64,000 nt of DNA, taken from the NCBI GenBank assembly GCA_036675505.1, contig JAKFEW010000102.1, forward strand, positions 6,457-70,456, in the 5' to 3' direction. Every line of letters begins with the position of its first letter. Position 1 is the first letter of the stretch. Shown piece by piece: positions 7,764 to 17,734 of the stretch. The position numbers were made by a program, and so were the translations under genes. The stretch is from JAKFEW01 sp036675505. Lineage in GTDB: Bacteria > Cyanobacteriota > Sericytochromatia > S15B-MN24 > JAQBPE01. Below the pieces are notes generated by a model. The model was not told the DNA's origin. It did not search any database and saw only the letters and a program-made list of their open reading frames with translations.

Positions 7764-8780
7764 CTAGAACTTCAGCGCCCAGCGGAAGATCGCATAAAGC
7801 GCAGCTGCGAGCAGGGCGGTGATCGGGATCGTGAAGATCCAGGCGAGGACCATCGTGCGCGCCACGCCCCAGCGCACGGCCGAAAGGCGCTTGGTGGCGC
7901 CGACGCCCATGATCGCGCCGGAGACGACATGGGTCGTCGAGACCGGCAGGCCGAAGTGCGATGCGGTGGTGATCGTGAGCGCGGCCGCCGTGTCCGAGGC
8001 GAAGCCGTTGATCGGCTGCAGCTTCACGATGCGGGTGCCCATCGTCTTGATGATCTTCCAGCCGCCGGCGCTGGTGCCGAGCGCCATCGCGAGGGCGGCC
8101 GCGACCTTGACCCACAAGGGCACCTCGAAAGCCGTCAGGTAGCCGCCGGTGAACATCGCCAGCGTGATGATGCCCATCGCCTTCTGGGCGTCGTTCGTGC
8201 CATGGGAGAAGGCCATGAAGGCCGCGGCGAAGATCTGCAGGGGCCTGAAGAGGTTCGTCACGGTGCTCGGCAGCGCCCGCCGGAAGATCCACATGAGCGC
8301 CACCATGATTGAGAATGAAAGCAGGCCGCCGATCAGCGGCGAGGCGACCAGGAAAATGAAGATCGTCTCGATGCCGTCCCACTTGAGCTTGGACCAGCCA
8401 TAGCCGGAAACGGCAGCCCCGATCAGGCCGCCGATGATCGCGTGGGAGCTCGAGCTCGGCAGGCCCCAATGCCAGGTGAGCAGGTTCCAGCAGATCGCGG
8501 ACAACAGCGCCGCGATCACGACCCACTGGCCCGCCACCGCGCCCGACTCCAGGATGCTGGTGTCGATGATGCCCTTGCCGATGGTCTTCGCGACCTCGGT
8601 GCCCACGAGCGCGCCGACGAAGTTGAGAAAGGTCGCCATCAAGATCGCGCGTCGCGGCGTGAGCACGCCGGTCGAGACGCTGGCCGCGATCGCGTTGGCG
8701 GTGTCGTGGAACCCGTTGATGAAGTCGAAGGCCAGTGCCAGCACCACCACCAACACGACGAGCACGAATATTTCAGGCAT
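7764..8780 (-). CDS. PiT family inorganic phosphate transporter
   Basis: This 338-aa integral membrane protein shows both internally duplicated PiT signatures: DFINGFHDTANAIAAS near the N-terminus and SHGTNDAQKAMGI in the middle. A third conserved segment is LPVSTTHVVSGAIMG. About ten hydrophobic helices are evident. It should import phosphate (as metal-phosphate) using a cation gradient. Its start overlaps the DUF47 gene by eight bases, the standard partner arrangement. Confidence 0.92.
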   Translation of the reverse strand: MPEIFVLVVLVVVLALAFDFINGFHDTANAIAASVSTGVLTPRRAILMATFLNFVGALVGTEVAKTIGKGIIDTSILESGAVAGQWVVIAALLSAICWNLLTWHWGLPSSSSHAIIGGLIGAAVSGYGWSKLKWDGIETIFIFLVASPLIGGLLSFSIMVALMWIFRRALPSTVTNLFRPLQIFAAAFMAFSHGTNDAQKAMGIITLAMFTGGYLTAFEVPLWVKVAAALAMALGTSAGGWKIIKTMGTRIVKLQPINGFASDTAAALTITTASHFGLPVSTTHVVSGAIMGVGATKRLSAVRWGVARTMVLAWIFTIPITALLAAALYAIFRWALKF

Positions 8781-9396
8781 TCTTCAAGACGATCCCGTGG
8801 AGCCGACCGGCCACGTCCTCGGTCATGTCGATGGCCGACTCGACAGTGTCGTAGACTTCTTTCCACTTGATGACGTCGAGGACGTCGCGCGGGTGATCGA
8901 AGAGCGAGCTGATCGCCGTGCGGTTGAGCTTGTCGGCCTCGTTCTCGAGCCGGTTGATCTCGACGACATGGGTCAAGATCGTGTTGTGGCGGCGCGGATC
9001 GCGCAGCAGCGGCACGGCCTGGTCGATTTGCTCGCAGCAGCGCTCGAGCAGGCGCACCATCGTGATCAGCAGATCGGTGGGCTTCTCGATGCGGTAGAGC
9101 AGCAGGCGGTCCGCCACGAGCTCGATCGAGTCGATGATGTTGTCGAGGTCGATCGTGAGCGCGTGGATGTCCTCGCGATCGAGCGGCGTGACGAAGGTCT
9201 TGTTGAGCTTCTCGAGGATCTGGTGCGTGACCTTGTCGCCGGCATGCTCGGCGTCGGTCAGCTTCTGGAAGCGGCCGGGCACGTCGCGGTAGTCCTCGGC
9301 GAGGTCGCGCAACAGCCGCGCGCCGGCGAGCACGTTGCGCGAGGAGGCCTCGAGCAGGTCGAAGAAGCTTTCTTCACGGGGGATCAGGCGGAACAC
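8773..9396 (-). CDS. DUF47 family PhoU-like Pit accessory protein
   Basis: The 207-aa helical protein begins MFRLIPREESFFDLLE and contains TDAEHAGDKVTHQILEKLNKTFVTPLDREDIHAL, which is the DUF47/TIGR00153 signature. These proteins are PhoU-like, adopt long helical bundles with acidic metal-binding motifs (ExxxD/H type) and modulate PiT transporters. The start is GTG at 9396, preceded by AAGGAG. The gene overlaps the PiT gene by eight bases, indicating translational coupling. Confidence 0.9.
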   Translation of the reverse strand: MFRLIPREESFFDLLEASSRNVLAGARLLRDLAEDYRDVPGRFQKLTDAEHAGDKVTHQILEKLNKTFVTPLDREDIHALTIDLDNIIDSIELVADRLLLYRIEKPTDLLITMVRLLERCCEQIDQAVPLLRDPRRHNTILTHVVEINRLENEADKLNRTAISSLFDHPRDVLDVIKWKEVYDTVESAIDMTEDVAGRLHGIVLKNA

Positions 9397-9493
9397 CGGG
9401 GATCGCTCCTTCCAGGGTCACGAACGGCAATTCGACCAAGCCAATGGGCTGGTCGGTGGCGGCGTCATCACAATCACGGGCGGGTCCTTGCTT

Positions 9494-10219
9494 CTAGCCC
9501 AGGCCCTGCGGCCCGGATCGTTGCCTGGCGGCAAGGAACTGTCGTCCGTTCTGGACCACGTTCAAGGTGGCCGTCACTTCGGCCTCGAGCTGCCCGAGCA
9601 CCTCGTCCGCGTAGCTCTCCGCGCCGCGCACCAGTTGGCGCGCCTCGCGCTCGGCCCCAAGCAAGATCTGCTGGGCCTGCGCGCGCGCGTCGAGGACTTC
9701 GGCGGGCTCGCCGGCCTGACGGAAGAACGACGGGGCATGCGGCGAGGGGGCGTGCGCGGCAGGCGCGGGCGGCGTGGCGAGCGGAAGCTCCGGCGACGCG
9801 TTCATCGGCTGATCGTAGGTGGGTGGCGTCATCGTCGGCGCCTGGGCGTAGCCGCCATGGCCGTTCGCGTGGCCGTTGCCGTTGCCGCTTCCATTGCCGT
9901 AGGTGGCCTTGATCGGCTTGAGGAAGTTCATCGTCTCGTTGATCAGCTCGGAGGTCGGCGCGCGGGAGGGCTTCTGCGGCGCCACGGCCCGCTCGTGCTG
10001 CTGGAACTGGGCCACCAGGGCTCCGCCGTCGAGGCCGAGCAGCTTCGCGTACTGGCGGATGTAGCCATAGGTGTGGACCATCGCCGGCAGCTTCTCGAGC
10101 TGCCCTTCTTCGAGGGCCTCGAGGTAATGCAGCTTGATGTACGTGCGCTGCGCCACTTCATCGAGCGAGAGGCCCTTGCCGAGGCGGGTCTCTTTCAGCA
10201 GCTGGCAGACATCATTCAT
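9494..10219 (-). CDS. RodZ-type HTH protein fused to a DivIVA-like C-terminal helix
   Basis: Residues 1-70 form an HTH_25 domain like the cytoplasmic part of RodZ (LLKETRLGKGLSLDEVAQRT, then GYIRQYAKLLGL). Unlike RodZ there is no transmembrane helix. A low-complexity linker follows (Gly/Asn/His-rich around 108-122, then Pro/Ala-rich). The last 60 residues are a charged helix ending in LEAEVTATLNVVQNGRQFL, which resembles C-terminal segments of DivIVA/ATP-synthase-b-like coiled-coil proteins. A role in cell shape or division is possible but inferred. It diverges from recN; TAAAAT (10264-10259 on the minus strand) is a candidate -10. Confidence 0.75.
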   Translation of the reverse strand: MNDVCQLLKETRLGKGLSLDEVAQRTYIKLHYLEALEEGQLEKLPAMVHTYGYIRQYAKLLGLDGGALVAQFQQHERAVAPQKPSRAPTSELINETMNFLKPIKATYGNGSGNGNGHANGHGGYAQAPTMTPPTYDQPMNASPELPLATPPAPAAHAPSPHAPSFFRQAGEPAEVLDARAQAQQILLGAEREARQLVRGAESYADEVLGQLEAEVTATLNVVQNGRQFLAARQRSGPQGLG

Positions 10220-10310
10220 GGTGTTGAAATCGCTCCGGCGAGGATGGCTCGGGTTCGCATTTTACCACGCGACCGCGAGCGCCCCCGCCTGTTCAGGTGA
10301 AGTTTTTTGA

Positions 10311-10340
10311 TTGCCTGTAGCGCAGGGCCATGAGTATGAT
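10311..10340 (+). promoter_or_regulatory. Predicted recN promoter
   Basis: TTGCCT (10311-10316), an 18-base spacer and TATGAT (10335-10340) form a good sigma-70-type promoter about 72 bases before the recN TTG start. No SOS (LexA) palindrome was recognised by eye around it. Confidence 0.55.
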
Positions 10341-10411
10341 ATGGAAAACGCGCGCCAATCCTCGCTTGCCAGCCCCGCGACCCCGCGGGTGTCGACTTCG
10401 GAACCACCCCC

Positions 10412-12214
10412 TTGCTGAAATCGCTCCGGATCCGCAATTTCGTCCTGATCGAGGCCTTGGACCTCGAGTTCGGCCCTGGCGTCTGCCTGCTCACCGGCGA
10501 GACCGGCGCCGGCAAGTCGATCATGGTCGACGCGCTGGCCGCCGCGCTCGGCGGCCGCGTGGCCCTCGACCTCGTGCGCGCCGGCGCCCACAAGGCAGGT
10601 GTCGAAGCGACCTTCGGGCGGCCGGCCGCCGGCTGGCCGGCGGACCTCGAGGCCTTGCTCGACGACGAGGGCATCGAGCCCGAGATCGCGGGCGAGCTCA
10701 CGCTCGTTCGCGAGATCTCGCCGCGCGGCGCACGCTGCCGCATCGAAGGCCAGCAGGTGACGCAGGCGGTGTTGAAGCGGGTCGGTCGCTCGCTGGTCGA
10801 CGTGGTCTCCCAGCACGAGCACCAACGCCTGATGGATCCGGGCTTCCACCTCGATCTGCTCGACGAGTTCGGTGGCCTGGGCGGGCTGCGCGCCGAGGTG
10901 ACCGCGGCGCATGCCGATTGGGCCACGCTACGCGCCGAACGACGCGCGCTGGTCGAGGGCGCCCGCGCCCGGGCGCAGCAGCAGGACTTCTGGCGTTTCC
11001 AGCTCGAAGAGATCCAGGCCGCCGAGCTGCGCGAGTCGGCGGAAGACGAGGCGCTCAAGGCCGAGCGGCTGCGGCTGGTCCATGCCGAGCAGCTGCGCTT
11101 TGCCTGTGAGGCCGCTTATCAGGGCCTCTACGCCGGCGACAACGGACCCAGCCTCTATGACCAATTGAACCGTACCGTGCAATCACTCTGCGGCCAGAGT
11201 TCGTACGATGCGAAGCTGGGCGAGGCCGGCACGACGCTCGAAGGTGTACAGGCGACCATCAAGGACGTGGCGTCCGATCTGCGGCGCCACCTCGACATGC
11301 TGGAGGCCGACCCGGCCCGCCTGGCCGATGTCGAGGAACGCCTCGATCAGCTGGCTCTGCTCGACCGCAAGTACGGCCCGGGTCTGGCCCAGGTGATGGC
11401 CCACGCCCTGTGGCTCACGGAGCAGCTCGCGGAGGTTACGAACGCGGACGCGCGGCTCGCCGCGCTCGATGCCGCCGCCACGCAAGCCGAGCAGCGGCTC
11501 GTGAAGGCCTGTGAGCGCCTCAGCGAGGCCCGCCACGGCGCCGCCTCCGAGCTCGAGGCGGCGGTGGTCCGCCAGTTGCACGACCTGGAGCTGCCCAACG
11601 CGCGCTTCGTGGTCGCGCTGCGGCCCTACGAGACGCCGCCATTGCGGCGCGCCACCGGGCAGGAGCTGGCCGAGTTCGAGATCGCGATGAACCCCGGCGA
11701 GCCGCCGCGGCCCCTCGCGAAGACCGCGTCGGGCGGCGAGATGGCGCGCGTGATGCTCTCGCTCGAGACCGTGCTCGCCGGCCTGGCCGCGATCCCCTCG
11801 CTGGTCTTCGACGAGGTCGACTCCGGCATCTCGGGCCGCGCCGCGCAGGCGGTGGCCGAGAAGCTCGCGGGCCTCGGGCGCACGTTCCAGATCCTGTGCA
11901 TCACCCACCTGCCGACGGTCGCCGCGATGGCCGACCAGCATGTGCACCTCGCCAAGCATGTGATCGAGGGGCGCACCCACGTGGTCGCGACCACGCTCGA
12001 CGACCTCGCCCGCGTCCGGGAGCTCGCGCAGCTCGCGAGCGGCAGCCCGGCCCCCGCCGCGTTGCGGCACGCCGAGGAGCTGCTCGCGCGGGCCAGGACC
12101 TACAAGGCCGGCATCGCAATCACCACGCAGGGTGTCGACACCGGCCGAGCTGGCATCGAGGGCAAGAAGGCCGGTGCGCGTGGACGTGCGACGAAGGTGG
12201 CCGGCGCCCATTAG
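10412..12214 (+). CDS. recN: DNA repair protein RecN
   Basis: The 600-aa SMC-like ATPase starts MLKSLRIRNFVLIEALDLEF, the usual RecN N-terminus, which fixes the TTG at 10412 as start although the ribosome site is weak. Walker A is GETGAGKS, the ABC signature is TASGGEMARVMLSL, Walker B is PSLVFDEVDSGISG and the H-loop lies in ILCITHLPTVAAMADQH. The middle is a coiled coil. RecN holds DNA ends together during double-strand break repair. The protein is about 40 residues longer than usual through a basic tail ending in GKKAGARGRATKVAGAH. It is followed 18 bases later by a hypothetical gene. Confidence 0.95.
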   Translation: MLKSLRIRNFVLIEALDLEFGPGVCLLTGETGAGKSIMVDALAAALGGRVALDLVRAGAHKAGVEATFGRPAAGWPADLEALLDDEGIEPEIAGELTLVREISPRGARCRIEGQQVTQAVLKRVGRSLVDVVSQHEHQRLMDPGFHLDLLDEFGGLGGLRAEVTAAHADWATLRAERRALVEGARARAQQQDFWRFQLEEIQAAELRESAEDEALKAERLRLVHAEQLRFACEAAYQGLYAGDNGPSLYDQLNRTVQSLCGQSSYDAKLGEAGTTLEGVQATIKDVASDLRRHLDMLEADPARLADVEERLDQLALLDRKYGPGLAQVMAHALWLTEQLAEVTNADARLAALDAAATQAEQRLVKACERLSEARHGAASELEAAVVRQLHDLELPNARFVVALRPYETPPLRRATGQELAEFEIAMNPGEPPRPLAKTASGGEMARVMLSLETVLAGLAAIPSLVFDEVDSGISGRAAQAVAEKLAGLGRTFQILCITHLPTVAAMADQHVHLAKHVIEGRTHVVATTLDDLARVRELAQLASGSPAPAALRHAEELLARARTYKAGIAITTQGVDTGRAGIEGKKAGARGRATKVAGAH

Positions 12215-12232
12215 GGGCCGGAAGGAGGCCCT

Positions 12233-12778
12233 ATGGAGACACGGTTTCGCCTGAAGAAGGGAGACTTCGAGGTCGAGGTCGCCGGGCCGCGCGAGTTCGT
12301 CGAAGGCCAGCTCACCTTGAACCTGGAACGCTGGCTAGCGCTCGCCGGCGAGGCCACGGCAGCGGGCGAGGTGCAGGCGGTGATCCGCGTGGCAAGGGAC
12401 GCAGAGCCATCTAGCACGGAAAATGAAGACACGCTTAGTGGAATCACGGAGACAGCAGATCACCCGCGCGTGAGCCCGGATTTCAGGCCCAAAGTAAACG
12501 TCTCGATTGGCGAGTTCCTGGACATGAAACAGGCCATAGACCCGGCCGACATCGTCGTGGTCGCCGCGTATTATCTGGATCGCTACTTGCAACAGGACAC
12601 CTTCACCCTCGCGGACTTGCAGGCGCTGCTGGCGGCGTTGCCGCAGTGGGCCTGCCGCAGCGCCGAGGACGAGCTCGAGCCGGTGGTCGTACGCGGGCAC
12701 GTCGAGCGCTTGCGCGACGGGCGGCTGACGATCACGTACAAGGGTCAGAATTACGTCCGCGAGGGGCTGTCCGGGTAG
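12233..12778 (+). CDS. Hypothetical protein
   Basis: This 181-aa protein begins METRFRLKKGDFEVEVAG and has no family I recognise. The N-terminal half looks like a beta-rich segment (VEVAGPREFVEGQLTLNLERW). The middle (about 60-90) is acidic, lower in GC and probably disordered. The C-terminal half reads FRPKVNVSIGEFLDMKQ and DIVVVAAYYLDRYL, resembling a small helical domain found at the end of other uncharacterised proteins, then a basic beta-like tail. No signal peptide or membrane span. GGAAGGAGG upstream gives a strong ribosome site. It follows recN closely and is likely co-transcribed with it. Confidence 0.65.
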   Translation: METRFRLKKGDFEVEVAGPREFVEGQLTLNLERWLALAGEATAAGEVQAVIRVARDAEPSSTENEDTLSGITETADHPRVSPDFRPKVNVSIGEFLDMKQAIDPADIVVVAAYYLDRYLQQDTFTLADLQALLAALPQWACRSAEDELEPVVVRGHVERLRDGRLTITYKGQNYVREGLSG

Positions 12779-12820
12779 TCGGCGTTCAGCTTGACCCAAG
12801 CGGGCTTCTTCACATAACGC

Positions 12821-12849
12821 TTGCCACGCGATCTCCCGTGTGCTATCCA
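12821..12849 (+). promoter_or_regulatory. Predicted promoter of the dgt-dnaG-rpoD cluster
   Basis: TTGCCA (12821-12826), a 17-base spacer and TATCCA (12844-12849) with an extended-10 TGC just before it make the best sigma-70-type promoter in the window. It lies about 60 bases upstream of the dgt start. Confidence 0.6.
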
Positions 12850-12909
12850 TTATGTGTTAGAAAATCCTCCAAGCGCACTCCCCGTCACAATTCCCGAAGG
12901 AGATCGGTC

Positions 12910-13965
12910 TTGACCGTGCAGATCGCTCGTCCGATCGGCCCCCACGCGATTCGTGAGCGCCAGGAGGCCATCGAGGCGTTGACGCTGCATCCGCAGGCCA
13001 CGCGCGCCGCGACGGCGCGCAGCCGCGACGTCTCCGAGCCCGCCTGCCCGCTGCGCACGGCGTTCCAGCGCGACCGCGACCGCGTGTTGCACTCGAAGGC
13101 GTTCCGCCGCCTCAAGCACAAGACCCAGGTCTTCATCGCGCCCGAAGGCGATCACTACCGCACGCGCCTGACCCACACGCTGGAGGTCACGCAAATCGCC
13201 CGCACGGTCGCCCGCGCGCTGGGCCTCAACGAGGACCTCACCGAGGCGATCGGCCTCGGGCACGACCTCGGCCACGCGCCTTTCGGTCACGCCGGCGAGC
13301 GCGTGCTCGACGACCTGCACCAGCCCGACGGGTTCCGACACAACGAGCAGAGCGTGCGCGTCGTCGAGTCGCTCGAGCCGATGAACCTCACCTGGGAGGT
13401 GCGAAACGGCATCCTGCATCACACAGGGCCCTATGCCCCCGCGACGCTCGAGGGGCAGGTGGTCAAGATCTGCGACCGGGTGGCGTACCTCAACCATGAC
13501 CTCGACGACGCGATGCGCGCCGGCATCCTGCGTGAAGACGACCTGCCGGCGTTCGTTTCACGCACCTTCGGCGCGACCAAGGGCGAGCGCATCGAGGCGA
13601 TGGTTCATGACCTGGTCATCACCAGCTCGACGGACTACGCAGCGATCCGCATGAGCCCGGATTTCCACGAACAATTCCTGGCGCTGCGGGCCTTCATGTT
13701 CCAGCGGGTGTACACAGGCAGCCGCGCCAAGGTTGAAGAAGGCAAGGCAATGGCCGTCGTGGCGCGCCTCTACCACCATTTCCAGGCCGACCGCGAGAGC
13801 CTCGAGGCCGGCCTGGGCCACGCCGTGGGCGAGACCGAGGCGGCGCGCGCCGCCGTGGACTTCGTGGCCGGCATGACCGACCGCTTCGCGATCGCCATGT
13901 ACGAACGCCTCTTCCTGCCGAGCCCATGGCGGTTAACGGACGAATCTGCCAACATGGCTCGGTGA
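12910..13965 (+). CDS. dgt: Deoxyguanosinetriphosphate triphosphohydrolase-like protein
   Basis: The 351-aa HD-domain protein has RTRLTHTLEVTQIAR (first metal His), GLGHDLGHAPFGHAGE (the HD pair) and CDRVAYLNHDLDDA (the distal Asp), all typical of dGTPase-like enzymes that hydrolyse dNTPs to nucleoside and triphosphate. The N-terminal segment RDRDRVLHSKAFRRLKHKTQVF is also diagnostic. The start is TTG 12910 with AAGGAG eight bases upstream; a longer frame from 12646 runs through the previous gene and is rejected. Its TGA overlaps the dnaG GTG as GTGA, so translation is coupled to dnaG. Confidence 0.92.
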   Translation: MTVQIARPIGPHAIRERQEAIEALTLHPQATRAATARSRDVSEPACPLRTAFQRDRDRVLHSKAFRRLKHKTQVFIAPEGDHYRTRLTHTLEVTQIARTVARALGLNEDLTEAIGLGHDLGHAPFGHAGERVLDDLHQPDGFRHNEQSVRVVESLEPMNLTWEVRNGILHHTGPYAPATLEGQVVKICDRVAYLNHDLDDAMRAGILREDDLPAFVSRTFGATKGERIEAMVHDLVITSSTDYAAIRMSPDFHEQFLALRAFMFQRVYTGSRAKVEEGKAMAVVARLYHHFQADRESLEAGLGHAVGETEAARAAVDFVAGMTDRFAIAMYERLFLPSPWRLTDESANMAR

Positions 13966-15788
13966 GCCTCATCCCGGAAGACCCCATCGCTGAAGTCCGG
14001 TCCCGCGCCGATATCGTCGAGATCGTCGGCGATGTCGTCGTGCTCAAGCGCAGTGGCCGCAACCTCACAGGCCTGTGTCCCTTCCACCAGGAGCGCACCC
14101 CGTCGTTCAACGTGAACCCGGAGCGCCAGATCTACAGGTGCTTCGGCTGCGGTGAGGGCGGCGACGTCTTCAGCTTCGTCATGAAGACGCAGCACCAGAC
14201 GTTCCCGGAGGCGCTCAAGACGCTCGCGGACCGCTACGGCATCCAGCTGCCCGACCGTCGGCCGGACAGCGACGAGCGGGTCCGCATCCGCGAGGCCAAC
14301 GAGCTCGCCGCGGAGTATTACACCTGGCTGCTCGAGCACCCCGAGCACGGCGCCGAAGGTCGGGCCTACCTCGAGGGCCGCGGCGTCGGCCCGGCCGTAC
14401 GCAAGAAGTTCCGCCTGGGGCTCGCGCCGAACGCCTGGGACGGCCTCCACAAGCACCTGACGACCCGCAAAATCCCCTTCGAGGTCCAGACCGCGGGCGC
14501 CCTCGCCCGGCCTCGGCAGAGCGGCAACGGCTTTTACGACTACTTCCGCAACCGCGTGATGTTCCCGATCCTCAACGAGGCCGGCCACGTGGTGGGCTTC
14601 GGCGCCCGCGCGATCGCCCCGGGCGACGAGCCGAAGTACCTGAACAGCCCCGAAACGGTGCTCTACCGCAAGGGCAACCTCCTGTATGGGCTCAGCGAGG
14701 CGCGCGAGGCGATCAAGGCCCGCGACCGCGCGCTCCTCATGGAAGGCTACATGGACGTCATCACCGCCCACGCCCATGGCTTCGAAGAGGCGATCGGCGT
14801 CCTGGGCACCGCCCTCACGCCCGCGCAGGCCCGCACGCTCCTGCGCTACACGCCGTCGCGGAACGTCGTGCTCGCCTTCGACGCGGACCGCGCGGGCCAA
14901 CAGGCCGCCGAGCGGGGCATCACGACGCTCAGCGAGGTCACGCAGGGCGTCGGGCTGAACGTGACGGTGCTGGCCGTGCCGGCCGGCAAGGATCCGGACG
15001 CCTACCTGCGCGCTGAAGGCGCCCAGGCCTTCGCCGGGCTGCTCGAGAAGGCCCCGAACCTGTTCGAGTTCCTGCTCGAGCGGGCGGCCGGCGCCCAGGA
15101 CCTGGCCACCCTGGAGGGTCGAGCACGCGCCGTGACCGCTTGCGTGCCGATATTGCGTCAAATAGAAAATTACGTGACCCAGGAGCATTATGTTAACTGG
15201 ATTTCCGCTAAACTGGGCGTCCGCCACGAGGATGTGCGACTGGAAATCGGTAGGACCATCCGGCATAATAGGGCGCCTTCGCTCCGGGAGGCGTTGACAG
15301 CCAAGAAGCTGTCAGCGCGCGAGGCCGAGCGGATTCTTCTCTACTTCATGGTGGAGCGGGCCGCGGTACGGGAGGTCGTTCGTGAAAAGCTTGCGAGCAT
15401 CCAGTTCGAGCCCCTTCACCAGGCGATCCGTGAACGCATCGAAGCGCTGGCCGCGACGAGGCAAATACTAACCTGGAAAGACCTGGTCGAAGCCTTCGCG
15501 AGCCACGCCGACTTTCAAAAAGAACTCTCGGCATTATCATTCGCCGAATTCGAGAATTGGGGCGATGGGCCGGACAAAACAGTCGACGACTGCCTGGTAA
15601 CGCTCCAAATCGCGCACTGGCAAGCCGCCAAGTCGCTGTGCCAGAACAAGCTCAAAGAGCCTCTTCCACGAGACGATCAAGACAACTGGACCCGGCGATA
15701 TCACGAAATCCTTGAACACCTGAAGAATTTAGACCTTCAATGGCGAAAAATGCAGGTGAAAGCGCCCGTCGGGGCGGAAGAAACATAG
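13962..15788 (+). CDS. dnaG: DNA primase DnaG
   Basis: The 608-aa primase has the N-terminal CHC2 zinc ribbon (LCPFHQERTPSF then YRCFGCGEGGDVF), the RNA-polymerase-like core, and TOPRIM motifs MEGYMDVI and LAFDADRAGQQA. It makes RNA primers for replication with DnaB helicase. I prefer GTG 13962 (VSLIPEDPIAEVRSRADIV), which overlaps the dgt stop by four bases; ATG 13926 would add twelve residues. The C-terminal helicase-binding third (from about 15140) is visibly lower in GC than the rest. rpoD follows after 51 bases. Confidence 0.95.
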   Translation: MSLIPEDPIAEVRSRADIVEIVGDVVVLKRSGRNLTGLCPFHQERTPSFNVNPERQIYRCFGCGEGGDVFSFVMKTQHQTFPEALKTLADRYGIQLPDRRPDSDERVRIREANELAAEYYTWLLEHPEHGAEGRAYLEGRGVGPAVRKKFRLGLAPNAWDGLHKHLTTRKIPFEVQTAGALARPRQSGNGFYDYFRNRVMFPILNEAGHVVGFGARAIAPGDEPKYLNSPETVLYRKGNLLYGLSEAREAIKARDRALLMEGYMDVITAHAHGFEEAIGVLGTALTPAQARTLLRYTPSRNVVLAFDADRAGQQAAERGITTLSEVTQGVGLNVTVLAVPAGKDPDAYLRAEGAQAFAGLLEKAPNLFEFLLERAAGAQDLATLEGRARAVTACVPILRQIENYVTQEHYVNWISAKLGVRHEDVRLEIGRTIRHNRAPSLREALTAKKLSAREAERILLYFMVERAAVREVVREKLASIQFEPLHQAIRERIEALAATRQILTWKDLVEAFASHADFQKELSALSFAEFENWGDGPDKTVDDCLVTLQIAHWQAAKSLCQNKLKEPLPRDDQDNWTRRYHEILEHLKNLDLQWRKMQVKAPVGAEET

Positions 15789-15839
15789 CGCTGCCAGGGA
15801 ACATAAGATCCTAGAAGCCCTAGTGAGGAGTCACACATC

Positions 15840-16886
<1,047 letters not shown>

Positions 16887-16898
16887 CGCGGACCTCGG

Positions 16899-17708
16899 CT
16901 ATTTGCTGCAGGGCACGCTCGCGACGGTCGTCGCGAGGACCACGTTCATGTCGTCCTCGACGCTCGCTGCGCCCGCGGCGGGCGTCGTGAACGTGAAGGT
17001 CGAGGCCGTGTCGACGGAATGCTGCGCCACGGGCGTCTGCGTGATGCCCTGGGCGACGATCGAATAGGCCGTGCCGAGCTTGAGGTTCGAGAGCGTGTGG
17101 CTCAGCTCAGCCGCATCGAGCGCCTCGACGCGCTCGGAAACGAGCGTCGCGCCGGCCAGCAGGCGGATCCGGACGTGGGTCGACTTGTTGCGGATGAAGC
17201 CCGTCGGGGCCACCTTGAAGACGAGCTTCGCGCCCACGGCCCGCGGCGCCAGCGTCACCGCCACCGGCACGGCCACCGGCGTGTCGTCGATCGTGGCGAT
17301 GCCCGCCGTCGTATCGACGGCAGGGGTCGTGAAGGCAGTGCGGGAGGCCGCCGGATCCGAGATCGCCCTGGTCTCCGCCGCGTCCGCATAGGCGGTCGCA
17401 CGAACCTCGTAGCCCGTGGCCGCGCGCAGGTTTCGCAGCGTGACGGCCGTCCCCAGGTTCGCCTGGGAGACGGTCGAGACGGAGCCTTGCACCAGGCTGC
17501 CTGCGCGGTAGAGCGCGAGCACGACGTGATCGACGTCGGCCACGGTGTAGCCGCTCACGACGCTCTGCAGCGCGTACGGCGCGCCGAGCCGCAGGCGCAT
17601 GGTGGCGGAGACAGCCTGGGAGGCCTGGCCGACGGGGACCGTCGGCCAGCCCGCGCAACCGGTCGAGAGGAAAGCGGCCACGAAGGCCGCCGCCACGCGT
17701 GCCTGCAT
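16899..17708 (-). CDS. Lipoprotein-like secreted protein with FN3-like repeats
   Basis: The 269-aa protein has a hydrophobic N-terminus (VAAAFVAAFLSTGC) with a weak lipobox at Cys18. The rest is beta-rich and appears to hold two fibronectin-III-like units, with segments such as LRNLRAATGYEVRATAY and LSNLKLGTAYSIVAQG and FTTPA boundaries. It is related to the next gene: both share a DV(D/N)xVxLxLY motif and the Leu-Lys-x-x-Thr-x-Tyr pattern. It probably sits on the outside of the cell; function unknown. It converges on rpoD with 12 bases between the stops. Confidence 0.7.
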   Translation of the reverse strand: MQARVAAAFVAAFLSTGCAGWPTVPVGQASQAVSATMRLRLGAPYALQSVVSGYTVADVDHVVLALYRAGSLVQGSVSTVSQANLGTAVTLRNLRAATGYEVRATAYADAAETRAISDPAASRTAFTTPAVDTTAGIATIDDTPVAVPVAVTLAPRAVGAKLVFKVAPTGFIRNKSTHVRIRLLAGATLVSERVEALDAAELSHTLSNLKLGTAYSIVAQGITQTPVAQHSVDTASTFTFTTPAAGAASVEDDMNVVLATTVASVPCSK

Positions 17709-17734
17709 GGTGAGCGCTCCCAGCCTGCCGGGCC

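Noticed and set aside
12646..12909. Upstream extension of dgt
   Set aside because: It overlaps another gene in a different frame and the promoter region; TTG 12910 has AAGGAG and begins just before the conserved domain.
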